The position numbers and the translations under genes were made by a program. This document shows, piece by piece, positions 51,010 through 60,282 of a DNA stretch of 64,000 nucleotides; the stretch's first letter is position 1, and each line of letters opens with the position of its first letter. Under the pieces are notes generated by a model. That model was not told the DNA's origin. It did no database searches and saw only the letters and a list, made by a program, of their open reading frames with translations. Location of the stretch: contig NZ_CP042435.1 of NCBI RefSeq assembly GCF_007971225.1, positions 4,157,501 to 4,221,500 of the forward strand. Direction: 5' to 3'. This DNA comes from Panacibacter ginsenosidivorans. GTDB taxonomy: Bacteria > Bacteroidota > Bacteroidia > Chitinophagales > Chitinophagaceae.

Positions 51010-51888
51010 TTAGATCTCTTCGTCAATAAATCGTTTTGTAATCGGTTGATAAGAATCAATTCTTCGGTCTCTTAAGAATGGCCAATGGGTTCTGTAACGG
51101 TCTGTTTTAGCAAGGTCTATTTCCTCTACATGCACTTCTTCATTTTCATGAGACGCTTTGTAGATAATACTTCCAAATGGGTTGCTTACAAATGAACCGC
51201 CCCAGAATTTCATGGCACCATTTTGTTCAAAACCAACACGGTTTACACTTACTACATGCACACCATTAGCAACTGCATGACTGCGCTGTATAGTTTGCCA
51301 CGCATTGTATTGTTCTGTGTTTGTTTCTTCATCCTGTGAGGTGGCCCAGCCAATGGCCGTTGGATAAAATAAAATTTCAGCACCCATCAATGAAGTGATT
51401 CTTGCAGCTTCAGGATACCACTGATCCCAACAGATCAACACACCAAATGTTGCAAATTTTGTTTTGAAAATTTTATAGCCAAGATCACCGGGTGTAAAAT
51501 AAAATTTCTCGTAGTATGCAGGGTCATCGGGTATATGCATTTTACGATACTTGCCGAGATAACTTCCATCTGCATCCAGTACTGCTGTTGTATTGTGATA
51601 GATGCCTTGTGTTCTTTTCTCAAACAATGAAGCAATGATGACAATGCCAAGTTCTGCTGCTACTTTACTCAATGCATCTGTAGAAGGGCCGGGAATTGGC
51701 TCTGCCAATTTGAAATTATCGTAGTCTTCCACATCGCAGAAATAGAGTGATGTAAATAATTCCTGCAGGCAAACTATCTGCGCGCCTGCTTTTGCTGCTT
51801 CCCATACTTTTGCAATTGCTTTTTCAAGGTTAGCTGCTTTATCTGCAGAGCAACTCATTTGCACAAGTCCCACTTTTACTTTACTCAT
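51010..51888 (-). CDS. aguB: N-carbamoylputrescine amidase
   Basis: 292 aa nitrilase-superfamily hydrolase that converts N-carbamoylputrescine to putrescine. The catalytic triad is E43 (CLQELF), K116 (KYRKMHIP) and C153 (LICWDQWYPEAAR). DPAYYEKFYFTPGDLGYKIF and VSVNRVGFE are typical of the AguB group. First gene of the aguBA operon; its start is followed upstream by a GYGTC unit. Length is normal. Confidence 0.95.
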   Translation of the reverse strand: MSKVKVGLVQMSCSADKAANLEKAIAKVWEAAKAGAQIVCLQELFTSLYFCDVEDYDNFKLAEPIPGPSTDALSKVAAELGIVIIASLFEKRTQGIYHNTTAVLDADGSYLGKYRKMHIPDDPAYYEKFYFTPGDLGYKIFKTKFATFGVLICWDQWYPEAARITSLMGAEILFYPTAIGWATSQDEETNTEQYNAWQTIQRSHAVANGVHVVSVNRVGFEQNGAMKFWGGSFVSNPFGSIIYKASHENEEVHVEEIDLAKTDRYRTHWPFLRDRRIDSYQPITKRFIDEEI

Positions 51889-51957
51889 GGTATAAAATTA
51901 TGAGCCGCAAAAATATTTAATTAATATGGAAATGTGGTAAATATGAAAACGTGTAAA

Positions 51958-52098
51958 ATTATTACGGACCCATCTGTTTTATAAGTGGCATCACCTGTGG
52001 CGTCGCACTCTTGTACTTTCTGTTCATTACTGTTCTGAACGACGAAGTGAGTGACACAACAGGCGATGCTATAAAAAACTACTGTTGACTACAAAAAA
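51958..52098. repeat. GYGTC repeat, close pair (left A/alpha, right B/alpha)
   Basis: Left inner block 51998-52016 (TGGCGTCGCACTCTTGTAC, one changed base) after GTGGCATCACC. Right arm 52041-52073 (GACGAAGTGAGTGACACAAC plus AGGCGATGCTATA). Core 24 bp. The right outer end CTACTGTTGACTACAAAAAA matches that of the arm at 25552. It lies between the divergent side of aguB and the DUF3857 gene. Confidence 0.92.
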
Positions 52099-52099
52099 A

Positions 52100-54001
52100 T
52101 TATCCTTCTTTTTTTATAAATACAATACGGCTGCGATCTGCTTTGTACATGCTATCATAAAATTTTGCAAGTTCTGTGTAATCGGAAGGGGGGAAACGAC
52201 CTTCGCTACGACGGTAAAGGCGTGTGCAGTTAATATTATCTGCATCAACTTTAAAATGAATTTCATAATCGCCAAACTTGTTGTTAATTATAACATCTTT
52301 TGGCATTGATTCTATGTTATAGCCGTCAGGAATTTTGATAGAAACGGTATCCTTATCCGTGAATGATGAAGGATAATCTATATCATATTTGCGTTGGTCT
52401 TCTGTTTTAAGCTTTATTGTATTTCTGTTTAAGATGTCGGGCGTTACAAAAATTCGTTTACCTGATACCGATGCGTAATTATTTGCTATCAACTGAAGTT
52501 GTTCATCTATGGCAGGCTTTTCCGATTTTTTTTCATCATAATTAAAACTTGTTACATCATAATCAGGAAGGTCTATGTCTTTCTTTAAAGATTCTAATAG
52601 CTTATCTTTTGAAAGATGATTTATTTTACCATGTAATTCATCTTGCTGAAGGCATGTATAATGTGTATCAATAGCTGCGGTTAATTTACCTGTTTCATCT
52701 ATTGCTGAAGTTATGCGGCGTATCTGCGTATTATCTGATGCTTTATAAACAGTGGTGCTTATAATGTGACCGCCTTTATCGTCAATCAGTAGCGCATGCC
52801 TGTTTCCGGTAAAATTTCCCTGGTAACCGGCGGAAACAGTTTGGCTGGTACATTCAAGCCACATGGTGTCTTTATTTATAGGTACACAAACAGTAGCATG
52901 ATTGAATTGATTGGAAGGAAAATCTGTAATGATATCTTCTGCATCATCGCCGGCTTTTATTAAAACATAGTTTGCATTTATTCCAGCTTCTTTAAGTAAT
53001 GCAACCATATAGTTAGATAAAGCTTTACAATCTCCATAACGTTTTGTATAAACATAATTGGCGTCGAATGGTTGCCATCCGCCAATTCCAAGCTGAACGC
53101 TTATATACCTGGTATTTTGCTGTAAGAAATTATAAAGCACTTTTACTTTTTCTTTTTTATCTGTAATGCCATCTGTTAGTTCATGCACTTTCTGTTTTAT
53201 TGCATCGGGCATGATGTCTCTTCCTTTTAAAAGACTGTTGATGAACATACCGAAGTTTTCCCATGAAGACATTTCCCCCTTATAGCCTTGTATTTCAAAA
53301 CTTGTGGGTGCAACTATTACGCTTGGTAATATTTCGCGCCAGGATGGCTGATATTGTTCTGAAACTTTTGCCGGTAAATTTTTCAATTCCCAGGTATATA
53401 CTTTCTGATCTTTTTCTTCTGTAATTACAGGAGTGCCGGGGTAATTAAATTGCTTGTAGCGTATGTCAAGATCTTTTGGGGTAACAACAACAAGCTTGCA
53501 GTATTGAACACCCATCGTATTTGATTGCTGGGGATACCAATCAGGAAGATCGAAAACACCATTCAATATTTTTTCTTCTTCATATTCTACTGTATATGGG
53601 TAAGAGCGATAATAAAAGCTGTGTGCTTTAAACCGTGTATCAACCATCAGGCTTATATCGTCGTTACCACTGAGGTCCTCAATATCTTTTTTCTTTACAT
53701 TCTTTAATTGTTTACCCATAGCATCATATAAAGTACCGTCAATATCATTAATGTCGTTAAACTTGTCATACTGTGTGAAGAAAAATGAATAACGATCTCC
53801 CGCCTCATTAAGAATTGTATTGACATTTTTTCTATAAATTTTTGCCTTTCCAGGCTCTTTTATTTCTATGCGTAACTCATTATAACGGCAGACAACGTTT
53901 GCATTTTTTGAAAGTGTATCGGGTATCAATAAGCTGTTATAAGATTGGGCGCTTGCTGATACCACAGTAAATAAAAATATATGGATGAATAAAGTTTTCA
54001 C
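52100..54001 (-). CDS. DUF3857 / transglutaminase-like secreted protein
   Basis: 633 aa with signal peptide MKTLFIHIFLFTVVSASAQ. Residues about 40-220 are the DUF3857 domain. A transglutaminase-like core lies at about 290-390: RYISVQLGIGGWQPFDANYVYTKRYGDCKALSNYMVALLKEAGINANYVL with the nucleophile Cys in GDCK, His in NHATV, and Glu instead of the usual Asp in WLECTSQ. The C-terminal part is DUF3858-like. The triad suggests a working or nearly working hydrolase. The upstream paralogue, 8 bp away, forms an operon with it. Confidence 0.88.
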   Translation of the reverse strand: MKTLFIHIFLFTVVSASAQSYNSLLIPDTLSKNANVVCRYNELRIEIKEPGKAKIYRKNVNTILNEAGDRYSFFFTQYDKFNDINDIDGTLYDAMGKQLKNVKKKDIEDLSGNDDISLMVDTRFKAHSFYYRSYPYTVEYEEEKILNGVFDLPDWYPQQSNTMGVQYCKLVVVTPKDLDIRYKQFNYPGTPVITEEKDQKVYTWELKNLPAKVSEQYQPSWREILPSVIVAPTSFEIQGYKGEMSSWENFGMFINSLLKGRDIMPDAIKQKVHELTDGITDKKEKVKVLYNFLQQNTRYISVQLGIGGWQPFDANYVYTKRYGDCKALSNYMVALLKEAGINANYVLIKAGDDAEDIITDFPSNQFNHATVCVPINKDTMWLECTSQTVSAGYQGNFTGNRHALLIDDKGGHIISTTVYKASDNTQIRRITSAIDETGKLTAAIDTHYTCLQQDELHGKINHLSKDKLLESLKKDIDLPDYDVTSFNYDEKKSEKPAIDEQLQLIANNYASVSGKRIFVTPDILNRNTIKLKTEDQRKYDIDYPSSFTDKDTVSIKIPDGYNIESMPKDVIINNKFGDYEIHFKVDADNINCTRLYRRSEGRFPPSDYTELAKFYDSMYKADRSRIVFIKKEG

Positions 54002-54009
54002 TGAAATAA

Positions 54010-56016
54010 TTATTGTTTTTTAAATACAATTTGTTCTGCTTCTTTTTTTACTATGTATGTAAAAAAATCCCTGAGTGTGGTATAATCCTCAGGTAAGAAG
54101 GTTGCTTTACTAAGTATAGTACGGCATCTCAACTGAATATGATCGCCACTTAAACCAATGATATATTCAAACATGCCTTCATCTTCATTTAGTTTAACCC
54201 TTGTAGATTTTGGTAATTCTTCTACTGTGTATCCTTTGGGTATTTCCATGTTAAGAATATATGTTTCATTCATACAGGCACCCATCTCCACAGGGTACAG
54301 ACGTTCTGCAGATTTAAAAGGATTTTCTTTATATGCTTCAGCCAGCATTGGGCTGAAATAAAAGATATCTTCATCTCCTGTATTAAAACTCATTTCGTAT
54401 TTTATGGAGAGAGGCTGCTCCATTTGTTTTAGAGAGTCGATAGAAGTGTTTGATAAATTTACTTCCATAGAATAAGACTTTTTCATTTCACTGAAAAGAC
54501 TTTCTACGGATGTCTTCTTTAATTTCCTCCTTATTGCCTGCGATTCTTCATTACCCAACTTACTGGAAAAAGATGCAGTGATTCCTTTTTCGTCATTCAT
54601 CATAAAGACAGTTGTAATCTTTGATTCCTGCAGAGAATCTGCAGATAGATTGATCAGCGATGGCATATCTGCAACAATTCTTGCTGTTCCATTATAACAT
54701 TGCAGGGGCAAATGGTTGAAACCATTGTCCGGATCGGAAGCATCAAGTAAAAAAGTTTGGTCTCCTTTTTTAACCTGTGTTATTACATAATTGAATTTGC
54801 TCATGATGGGATAGGTTTCCAAAGCTTTGCCATGATCTCTTGTACTTAATAATACAGGGTGCACTTCAAAACCTGCATTTTTAAGCATAGCAGCGAGCAG
54901 CATATTTATATCAACTACATTTCCTTTTTTTGCCTGGTATGTTTTTTTGAGTGATTGAGAAAGGTAGCGTGCATTATCATCTATGCAGGTAAAATTGTCC
55001 CTTACATATTCAAATATTTTTTTTGCTTTTTCTGTATCACTTGCAGCATTACCGGTTGCGTTCTTTACATCATCATCCAGCCAGTTATTTTCATGGTTTA
55101 GTGATTCTCCAAAATATTCATTTTTCATAAGATCTGCAGTCACGTCATACCAGTTTTGCATTACAGGCCGTACAGGTTGATCAGGATAGCGAATGGTAGA
55201 TAATTGAAATTCTATTTTAGCTACATGATTGCGTAGGGTGGTAGTAAACTCTTCTTCTTTAAGTGCAGGAACATTCTCTGCGGCCCACCTGTGATACAAG
55301 GTGCCACTCTGGAAACTGTATGATTCAGTTCTGTCACTTGCCGAAGTTCCTACATCAACAATATTGTAACTTTTTCTGAAAACATCAGAAGAATCAATAA
55401 CGTACTTGATATAACCCTGCCCAAGGGTAACAAAGTCATAAAAGGCTGGCACAACCACAGAATACTCAGACCATAGCCTTGGATAATCTCCCTGGAAATA
55501 CCATGGTTCAATGTCACGGTGAGTGGGAGAACTTACTTTATAATCGTACTCAATAATAGAACCTTCTTTTAGGTTGGGAAAAGTGAATTTCAAAATAATA
55601 TAGTTTTCAATCTTGTCTTTGAAGACGGAACTTTTATCTACTTTAGTTACAATTACTTTTCCATTTTCTATGTTATAGGTAGCCGCATCAAGGTCTTCGA
55701 GTTTTTCCTCAAAAGTACCTTCTTTATAAAGTCGTATCTCAATGGTCGCTACATCATCAAAGCTGTTTTTTTTCATTAGCCTTATACGTGTATGCTTGTG
55801 GTAGATCACGTTGAAGTCGCCGGAAGTATTTCCTTCATAGTAAGAATTTCCAACATCATATAAATAAACAGCATCAGCAGCAGAATCTACGGCATAGGCA
55901 GTTGGTTCAAAGTCTTTGGCAGTTACATCTCCATACTTGATCTTTGGCTGAACAACATTTGCATAAAGCGAAGTAAAGCTTAGCAAAATCAAAAGGGCTA
56001 ATAAGGGCAAACGCAT
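54010..56016 (-). CDS. DUF3857 / transglutaminase-like secreted protein with degenerate active site
   Basis: 668 aa with signal peptide MRLPLLALLILLSFTSLYA. It has the same order as the next gene: DUF3857 (about 40-250), transglutaminase-like core (about 290-420), DUF3858-like C-terminus. In the core the expected GDCK reads KKGNVVDINMLLAAMLKNAGF, so the nucleophile Cys is Val, and the His position reads Tyr in SKFNYVI; only LLDASD is kept. It is therefore probably a binding or scaffold protein rather than an enzyme. First gene of a two-gene operon, divergent from queG. Confidence 0.88.
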   Translation of the reverse strand: MRLPLLALLILLSFTSLYANVVQPKIKYGDVTAKDFEPTAYAVDSAADAVYLYDVGNSYYEGNTSGDFNVIYHKHTRIRLMKKNSFDDVATIEIRLYKEGTFEEKLEDLDAATYNIENGKVIVTKVDKSSVFKDKIENYIILKFTFPNLKEGSIIEYDYKVSSPTHRDIEPWYFQGDYPRLWSEYSVVVPAFYDFVTLGQGYIKYVIDSSDVFRKSYNIVDVGTSASDRTESYSFQSGTLYHRWAAENVPALKEEEFTTTLRNHVAKIEFQLSTIRYPDQPVRPVMQNWYDVTADLMKNEYFGESLNHENNWLDDDVKNATGNAASDTEKAKKIFEYVRDNFTCIDDNARYLSQSLKKTYQAKKGNVVDINMLLAAMLKNAGFEVHPVLLSTRDHGKALETYPIMSKFNYVITQVKKGDQTFLLDASDPDNGFNHLPLQCYNGTARIVADMPSLINLSADSLQESKITTVFMMNDEKGITASFSSKLGNEESQAIRRKLKKTSVESLFSEMKKSYSMEVNLSNTSIDSLKQMEQPLSIKYEMSFNTGDEDIFYFSPMLAEAYKENPFKSAERLYPVEMGACMNETYILNMEIPKGYTVEELPKSTRVKLNEDEGMFEYIIGLSGDHIQLRCRTILSKATFLPEDYTTLRDFFTYIVKKEAEQIVFKKQ

Positions 56017-56096
56017 GGCATTAGCTTTTAAAGGTTAATTTTAGTGTTGTACTGCAAGTAAAGAAATACGGGTAAACTGACAAAAAAAATTTTCCA

Positions 56097-57026
56097 TTGC
56101 GGTTAAATAATACAGTAATAATAAAAGATACGGCCAGGCACCTCGGCTTCGATTTTTGCGGAATTGCCAAAGCTGTTAAGCTGGAAGATGATGCACGCCG
56201 TCTTGAATCCTGGCTCAACAAAGGCATGCAGGGCAGTATGCAGTATATGGAAAAATATTTTGATATGCGCATTGATCCATCACTATTGGTACCTGGAGCA
56301 AAGAGTGTAATCACATTATTGCTTAATTACTTTCCACAACAACAGCAAAATAATGCAGCACCATTAATTGCAAAATATGCTTACGGAATGGATTATCATG
56401 AAGTGATAAAAAATAAACTTAATCATTTACTGCATGTATTAAACACGGAAATTGGTACCATAAATGGACGTGGCTTTGTAGATTCTGCACCGGTGCTGGA
56501 GAGAAGCTGGGCCCAGCGCAGCGGTCTGGGATGGATTGGCAAAAATGGCAATTTAATTACGCGCCAGTCAGGCTCTTTCTTTTTTATCGCTACACTTATT
56601 GTTGATATTGAGCTTGAGTACGATGATGCTTTTGCAAAAGATTATTGCGGCACCTGCAGTAAATGCGTAGATACCTGCCCCACTGAAGCGATCAATGATA
56701 ATAAAGTAATTGATGGCAGCCGTTGCATCAGTTATTTTACCATTGAGTTAAAAGACATGCTCATTCCAGATGAGATGAAAGACAAATTTCAGGACTGGAT
56801 GTTTGGCTGCGATATTTGCCAGGATGTTTGTCCCTGGAACCGCTTTAGTAAACCAACCACTGAAATTGAATTTACACCCATTCCCGAAATTTTAAATTTA
56901 AGTTCAAAAGACTGGGAACAGATGAGTGAAGAAACTTTTAAGCAGGTATTCAAACACTCTCCTTTGAAACGTGCCAAATACAAAGGCATACAACGCAACC
57001 TTAAGTTTATAAAAAATGATATGTAA
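56097..57026 (+). CDS. queG: epoxyqueuosine reductase
   Basis: 309 aa cobalamin/Fe-S enzyme for the last step of queuosine tRNA modification. Two 4Fe-4S clusters are visible: C184, C187, C190, C194 and C238, C241, C245, with C210. [10 protein letters not shown] carries D129, the probable general acid. The frame has no ATG before residue 44; the TTG at 56097 gives a full N-terminus ([25 protein letters not shown]), so a TTG start is likely; an in-frame stop lies 24 bp upstream. Shorter than the 379 aa E. coli enzyme, which has extra C-terminal repeats. Confidence 0.93.
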   Translation: MRLNNTVIIKDTARHLGFDFCGIAKAVKLEDDARRLESWLNKGMQGSMQYMEKYFDMRIDPSLLVPGAKSVITLLLNYFPQQQQNNAAPLIAKYAYGMDYHEVIKNKLNHLLHVLNTEIGTINGRGFVDSAPVLERSWAQRSGLGWIGKNGNLITRQSGSFFFIATLIVDIELEYDDAFAKDYCGTCSKCVDTCPTEAINDNKVIDGSRCISYFTIELKDMLIPDEMKDKFQDWMFGCDICQDVCPWNRFSKPTTEIEFTPIPEILNLSSKDWEQMSEETFKQVFKHSPLKRAKYKGIQRNLKFIKNDM

Positions 57027-57240
57027 ATTTTTTTATTAGCCCGGCTTTTGTAAATACATGCTGCTGCTGTTGCGTCGCACACTTGTACTATTCAACACAG
57101 GCCAAAAGGAAAAATCAAAAGTCAAAAAAATGAACCAGCTGCTTTTTTACTTTTGAATTTTTACTTTGAGGAACATAGTTCCAAAGGCACAAGTGAGTGA
57201 CACAACCGCCGATGCTATAAAATACTGCAGCCTGCAGCCA
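57027..57240. repeat. GYGTC repeat, close pair with word-repeat core (left A, right B/alpha)
   Basis: Left outer end TTTTTTTATTAGCCCGGC, inner block 57070-57088 after GCTGCTGCTG. Right arm 57186-57205 (GGCACAAGTGAGTGACACAA) plus CCGCCGATGCTATAA. The core has AAAATCAAAAGTCAAAAAAA words facing CTTTTTTACTTTTGAATTTT, again an inverted pair. Confidence 0.92.
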
Positions 57241-57257
57241 AAATATTTTTTGCAAAG

Positions 57258-57285
57258 AAAAGCCACTGCATATGCAGTGGCTTTT
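57258..57285. terminator. 28-nt perfect palindrome, bidirectional terminator
   Basis: AAAAGCCACTGCAT and its exact complement, between convergent queG and the glycosidase gene. The T-run is only four long, so termination may be partial. Confidence 0.75.
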
Positions 57286-57326
57286 GAAATTATGATGTTT
57301 AACGTCCAAAAAGAAACAAAGTGAAA

Positions 57327-58304
57327 TTATTGTATGGCATCTCTGTAGGCTTTACCCAGTGACGTTAGAGAGGTGCCTTGATTTAAAGAAGCGCCACCAT
57401 CTGTGCCACTGCCCGAGCGTGTAATAACATATTTGTAATTACCAGCCTTAAACCCGCCAACAGTGCCTGTCATAAGCGTTGTTGAAGTGCTGTTCTGGTT
57501 GTATTCATTGCAAATAACAGGTTTACCTGTTTGTGTTCTAAGATAATCTGCATCGTTTTCTAATGTGCCAACAGGATACACATTTTGGTTACTGTTAAAC
57601 GGTGAAGCAACATGCGTATTTACATACGTAAGGTTCATTGTTTTGTAAGCAGCAATCAGCTTCTGTGTTTCCAATGAATTTGCTGTTTTGCTGGCCCATC
57701 CACTCATTACAAGTTCTACATAATCTACATGAAGACCACCGTCAGCTACCGCAATACCGCGCTTGTTACAAACATCAACCGCTGTTTTTAATTCAGTAAT
57801 ATAATCTTCAATAGGCCCGCTGTGAAATTGATCTGTGCAGGGTTCATTTTCTATCACTGCTATTTCGGGTTGGTATTTGTCAAGCACTTTTGTTAATAAA
57901 CTTCTGTACTGAACCATGTCTGTAGGGAAAGGCACCGGGCTTCTTTTACCGGTATTGCTGGTTACATTATCATAGTTAAGATTCAGCAATACTTTGTATC
58001 CGGCGTTCACCCATTTTTCATAACCCTTATCTACGCCTGTAAAATCCTTTAGTATGATCGCATAGCGTACATATTTTACGCCAAGCTTCTGGCAAATGGT
58101 TATCTCGTCATTTATAGTAGTACTGCCTGAAATAAGTGCACCAAAATTTGTAGACGAGGTAGTAATGGCCATACTGCTTTCCTGTGCAGTTAAACTATTG
58201 CTAAGGGCATCAGTACTTTGTGAAGGGGCTATCTCTTTTTTACAACTGGCAAATAAACTAATGAAGAAAACAGTAAATACAGGAAGAATTAACTTTTTTG
58301 GCAT
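57327..58304 (-). CDS. clan GH-A type glycoside hydrolase-like lipoprotein
   Basis: 325 aa from ATG 58304; the longer frame adds 14 residues before the signal. Lipoprotein signal with LFASC (C21), so it is anchored in a membrane. The remainder is a TIM barrel of the GH-A type: GVKYVRYAIIL, KVLLNLNYDN, the acid/base candidate E154 in IENEPC, VNTHVASPF and the nucleophile candidate E267 in VICNEYNQ. The family number and substrate cannot be told. No polysaccharide-utilisation genes (SusC/SusD) are near. Confidence 0.82.
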   Translation of the reverse strand: MPKKLILPVFTVFFISLFASCKKEIAPSQSTDALSNSLTAQESSMAITTSSTNFGALISGSTTINDEITICQKLGVKYVRYAIILKDFTGVDKGYEKWVNAGYKVLLNLNYDNVTSNTGKRSPVPFPTDMVQYRSLLTKVLDKYQPEIAVIENEPCTDQFHSGPIEDYITELKTAVDVCNKRGIAVADGGLHVDYVELVMSGWASKTANSLETQKLIAAYKTMNLTYVNTHVASPFNSNQNVYPVGTLENDADYLRTQTGKPVICNEYNQNSTSTTLMTGTVGGFKAGNYKYVITRSGSGTDGGASLNQGTSLTSLGKAYRDAIQ

Positions 58305-58603
58305 AAGGATGCCAGCTCCGTTTCCGGATAATTGGATACTCATCACACGGGGGTTTAATTACACTAATAGTTTTTCTTTTGCACTAAAAAAGTAGCCTGC
58401 AGCACTATTTTTTAGATGCATTTTGAAAACAAAAACCGCTCCAATTGAAGTAGAGATGAAAATAAAATTGTTAAAAGGAAAAAGTAAGTCTTATGTGAGT
58501 ATAAAGCTTACATATGCAACACTTTTTCATAAGAATACAAAAGTGGTAAGCAACATTTTAATGAAATGCAGAATGAAATTATATCAAAGCCGTTCAAATT
58601 ATT
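58305..58603. other. intergenic, no recognised feature
   Basis: 299 bp between two minus-strand genes. It is unusually A-rich on the plus strand and holds no GYGTC arm, clear terminator or supported gene. The plus-strand open frame starting at 58423 runs antisense into the next gene and is rejected. Confidence 0.5.
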
Positions 58604-59992
58604 TTAATGTTCTTCTTCTATTAATTGCTGGTTCTGTATCATCTTTTTCAGCTTTTCAATTTGCTCCTGCAATGAATCCATCATCCATTCATCATGCTCC
58701 ATTTTTCCTGCATCATCCACTGCTTTTTGATAGGCGTCCATATCACCCAAACCAAAATTAGCTTCGGCCCTGTTTATAAGTATCCAGAATAATTGTTCTT
58801 TATCGGCTTTGTTTTGACTTAAAGAATACGCATCATTTCTTTGCAGCCCGTCTTTCATGGCTGCGCTTTCCTGTCTTGCCTTTATTTGTTCCCAATCTTT
58901 ATCACACATAAGCAATACTTCTTTGCGTATGCGTTTCGCATTTACAAGATCTGCGATGCGTTCATCTTTTGTGGTGCATAAGGAAGACTGTGCACGGTAA
59001 TCCAGCATAAATGCAAGATTGATTCCATGGTAGCGGTTGTTTAATAAATAGTAACCACGCTGATAATATAAAATACCGGCGCTCAAATGTTCTTCGCCCT
59101 GTTTGTTTTCGTACAATCTTTTTTCAATAGCACCTGCCAGTGCCACAGTTTCTGTATCATTGGTGTGGCTAAGATCTATATCCAGTAATAATTTCAGTGC
59201 ATCATATAACGCCGTTACTTCATCGGGTAGTTTAGCTTTATAGGTGGCCAGCGCCAAACGATGAACGAGATACCTGTTAACACCCATTTTATTTTGATCA
59301 TCTTCCGTCTTACCTATTAGTAATGCAGAATTAAACAAAGCCTTTGCCGTAATAAAATCATTTTTGGCAAGTGCTTCTTCTGCATCTTCTGTTATCACTG
59401 CTAATGTTTTTGGGTTGATGTAAGATTCATCAGCGGCTTCAATCGCTCTCTTTTTTTCTTCCACAGCATGCGCAATCTGTTCCCTCAGAGATGGCGGGTC
59501 TAATTGCAGAAAAGTGTAAACCGGACTATCCGGTTCGTCAATATGCAAAACATCATCCAGCGTTTCTGTAAGTACTTTACGAAAGCGTTCCACTTCTTCA
59601 TAATCTATCGCATCACCAAGGTGCGCATAGCTGGTTATTTTTATATGGTTCAGGTCAAAAGGGTAGGGCATTTTATTTTCAGAGATCACAATAGTGGTGC
59701 GTGGCCGTAGTGCATGACGCACACCCAGCTCGTATAATGCATTGGGGTTAGCGGTAGAAATATCAGCGATTACCACGTCGGCATTCAGCAGTTCCATATA
59801 CATCTGCACGTCTATTGAACCTGTATATACAATTTCATCTGCACGCACACAGGCCAATCCTTTTGCTTCTACTACGGGTTTTATCAGCAGGCGGTAAGAT
59901 TTATTAAGGTCAAGTTTACGGCCCGTAGCAAAGTCTGTTTTTGTGCCAAAGCCCATTACTACAAAACATCTTTTTTGTTGATCGTCAGCCAT
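58604..59992 (-). CDS. NDT/TIR-like N-terminal domain fused to a TPR-like region
   Basis: 462 aa soluble protein. Residues 8-150 look like the nucleoside 2-deoxyribosyltransferase/TIR-like fold: KRCFVVMGFG, YRLLIKPVVEAKGLACVRADEI, LNADVVIADISTANPNALYELGVRHALRP (the D...NxNxxYELGxRHAL pattern). The rest is helical with TPR-like pairs, resembling DUF4071 (TRAFs-binding) proteins, and ends in a coiled acidic tail. Domains of this kind often sense or cleave nucleotides in signalling or defence. No defence partner is adjacent. Function unknown. Confidence 0.75.
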   Translation of the reverse strand: MADDQQKRCFVVMGFGTKTDFATGRKLDLNKSYRLLIKPVVEAKGLACVRADEIVYTGSIDVQMYMELLNADVVIADISTANPNALYELGVRHALRPRTTIVISENKMPYPFDLNHIKITSYAHLGDAIDYEEVERFRKVLTETLDDVLHIDEPDSPVYTFLQLDPPSLREQIAHAVEEKKRAIEAADESYINPKTLAVITEDAEEALAKNDFITAKALFNSALLIGKTEDDQNKMGVNRYLVHRLALATYKAKLPDEVTALYDALKLLLDIDLSHTNDTETVALAGAIEKRLYENKQGEEHLSAGILYYQRGYYLLNNRYHGINLAFMLDYRAQSSLCTTKDERIADLVNAKRIRKEVLLMCDKDWEQIKARQESAAMKDGLQRNDAYSLSQNKADKEQLFWILINRAEANFGLGDMDAYQKAVDDAGKMEHDEWMMDSLQEQIEKLKKMIQNQQLIEEEH

Positions 59993-60094
59993 AGTATGCG
60001 GTTTCCAGGTTAGAAGAAAATTCGGTTACAGTGTGAATGCTGTATAAAATTATCCAAATAGATTTTAAAATGCAACCTCATTTTAGCGTGCAGT

Positions 60095-60278
60095 ATTTTT
60101 ATGTACCCGCAGTAATGCTGTGATGCTTCTGTTGCGTCGCACACTTCAGGGTTCTGTTTTTAAGACAAATGTCAAAATGTTCGCTTTATTTAGTTATGCT
60201 GCAATGCTGATTTATTCACTTTAAGTACAAGTGTGCGACGCAACAGCATTTGAACAGCATTTCAAAAGCCTGGTACAT
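60095..60278. repeat. GYGTC repeat, close pair (A/A)
   Basis: Left outer end TTTTTATGTACCCGC, inner block 60132-60150, which ends CTTCAGG instead of CTTGTAC. Right arm 60225-60244 (GTACAAGTGTGCGACGCAAC). Right outer end AAGCCTGGTACATA at 60265-60278. Confidence 0.9.
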
Positions 60279-60282
60279 ACAA

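Noticed and set aside
58423-58761. Plus-strand open frame of 112 codons
   Set aside because: Its second half is antisense to the 58604-59992 gene and it has no recognisable domain or start signal.
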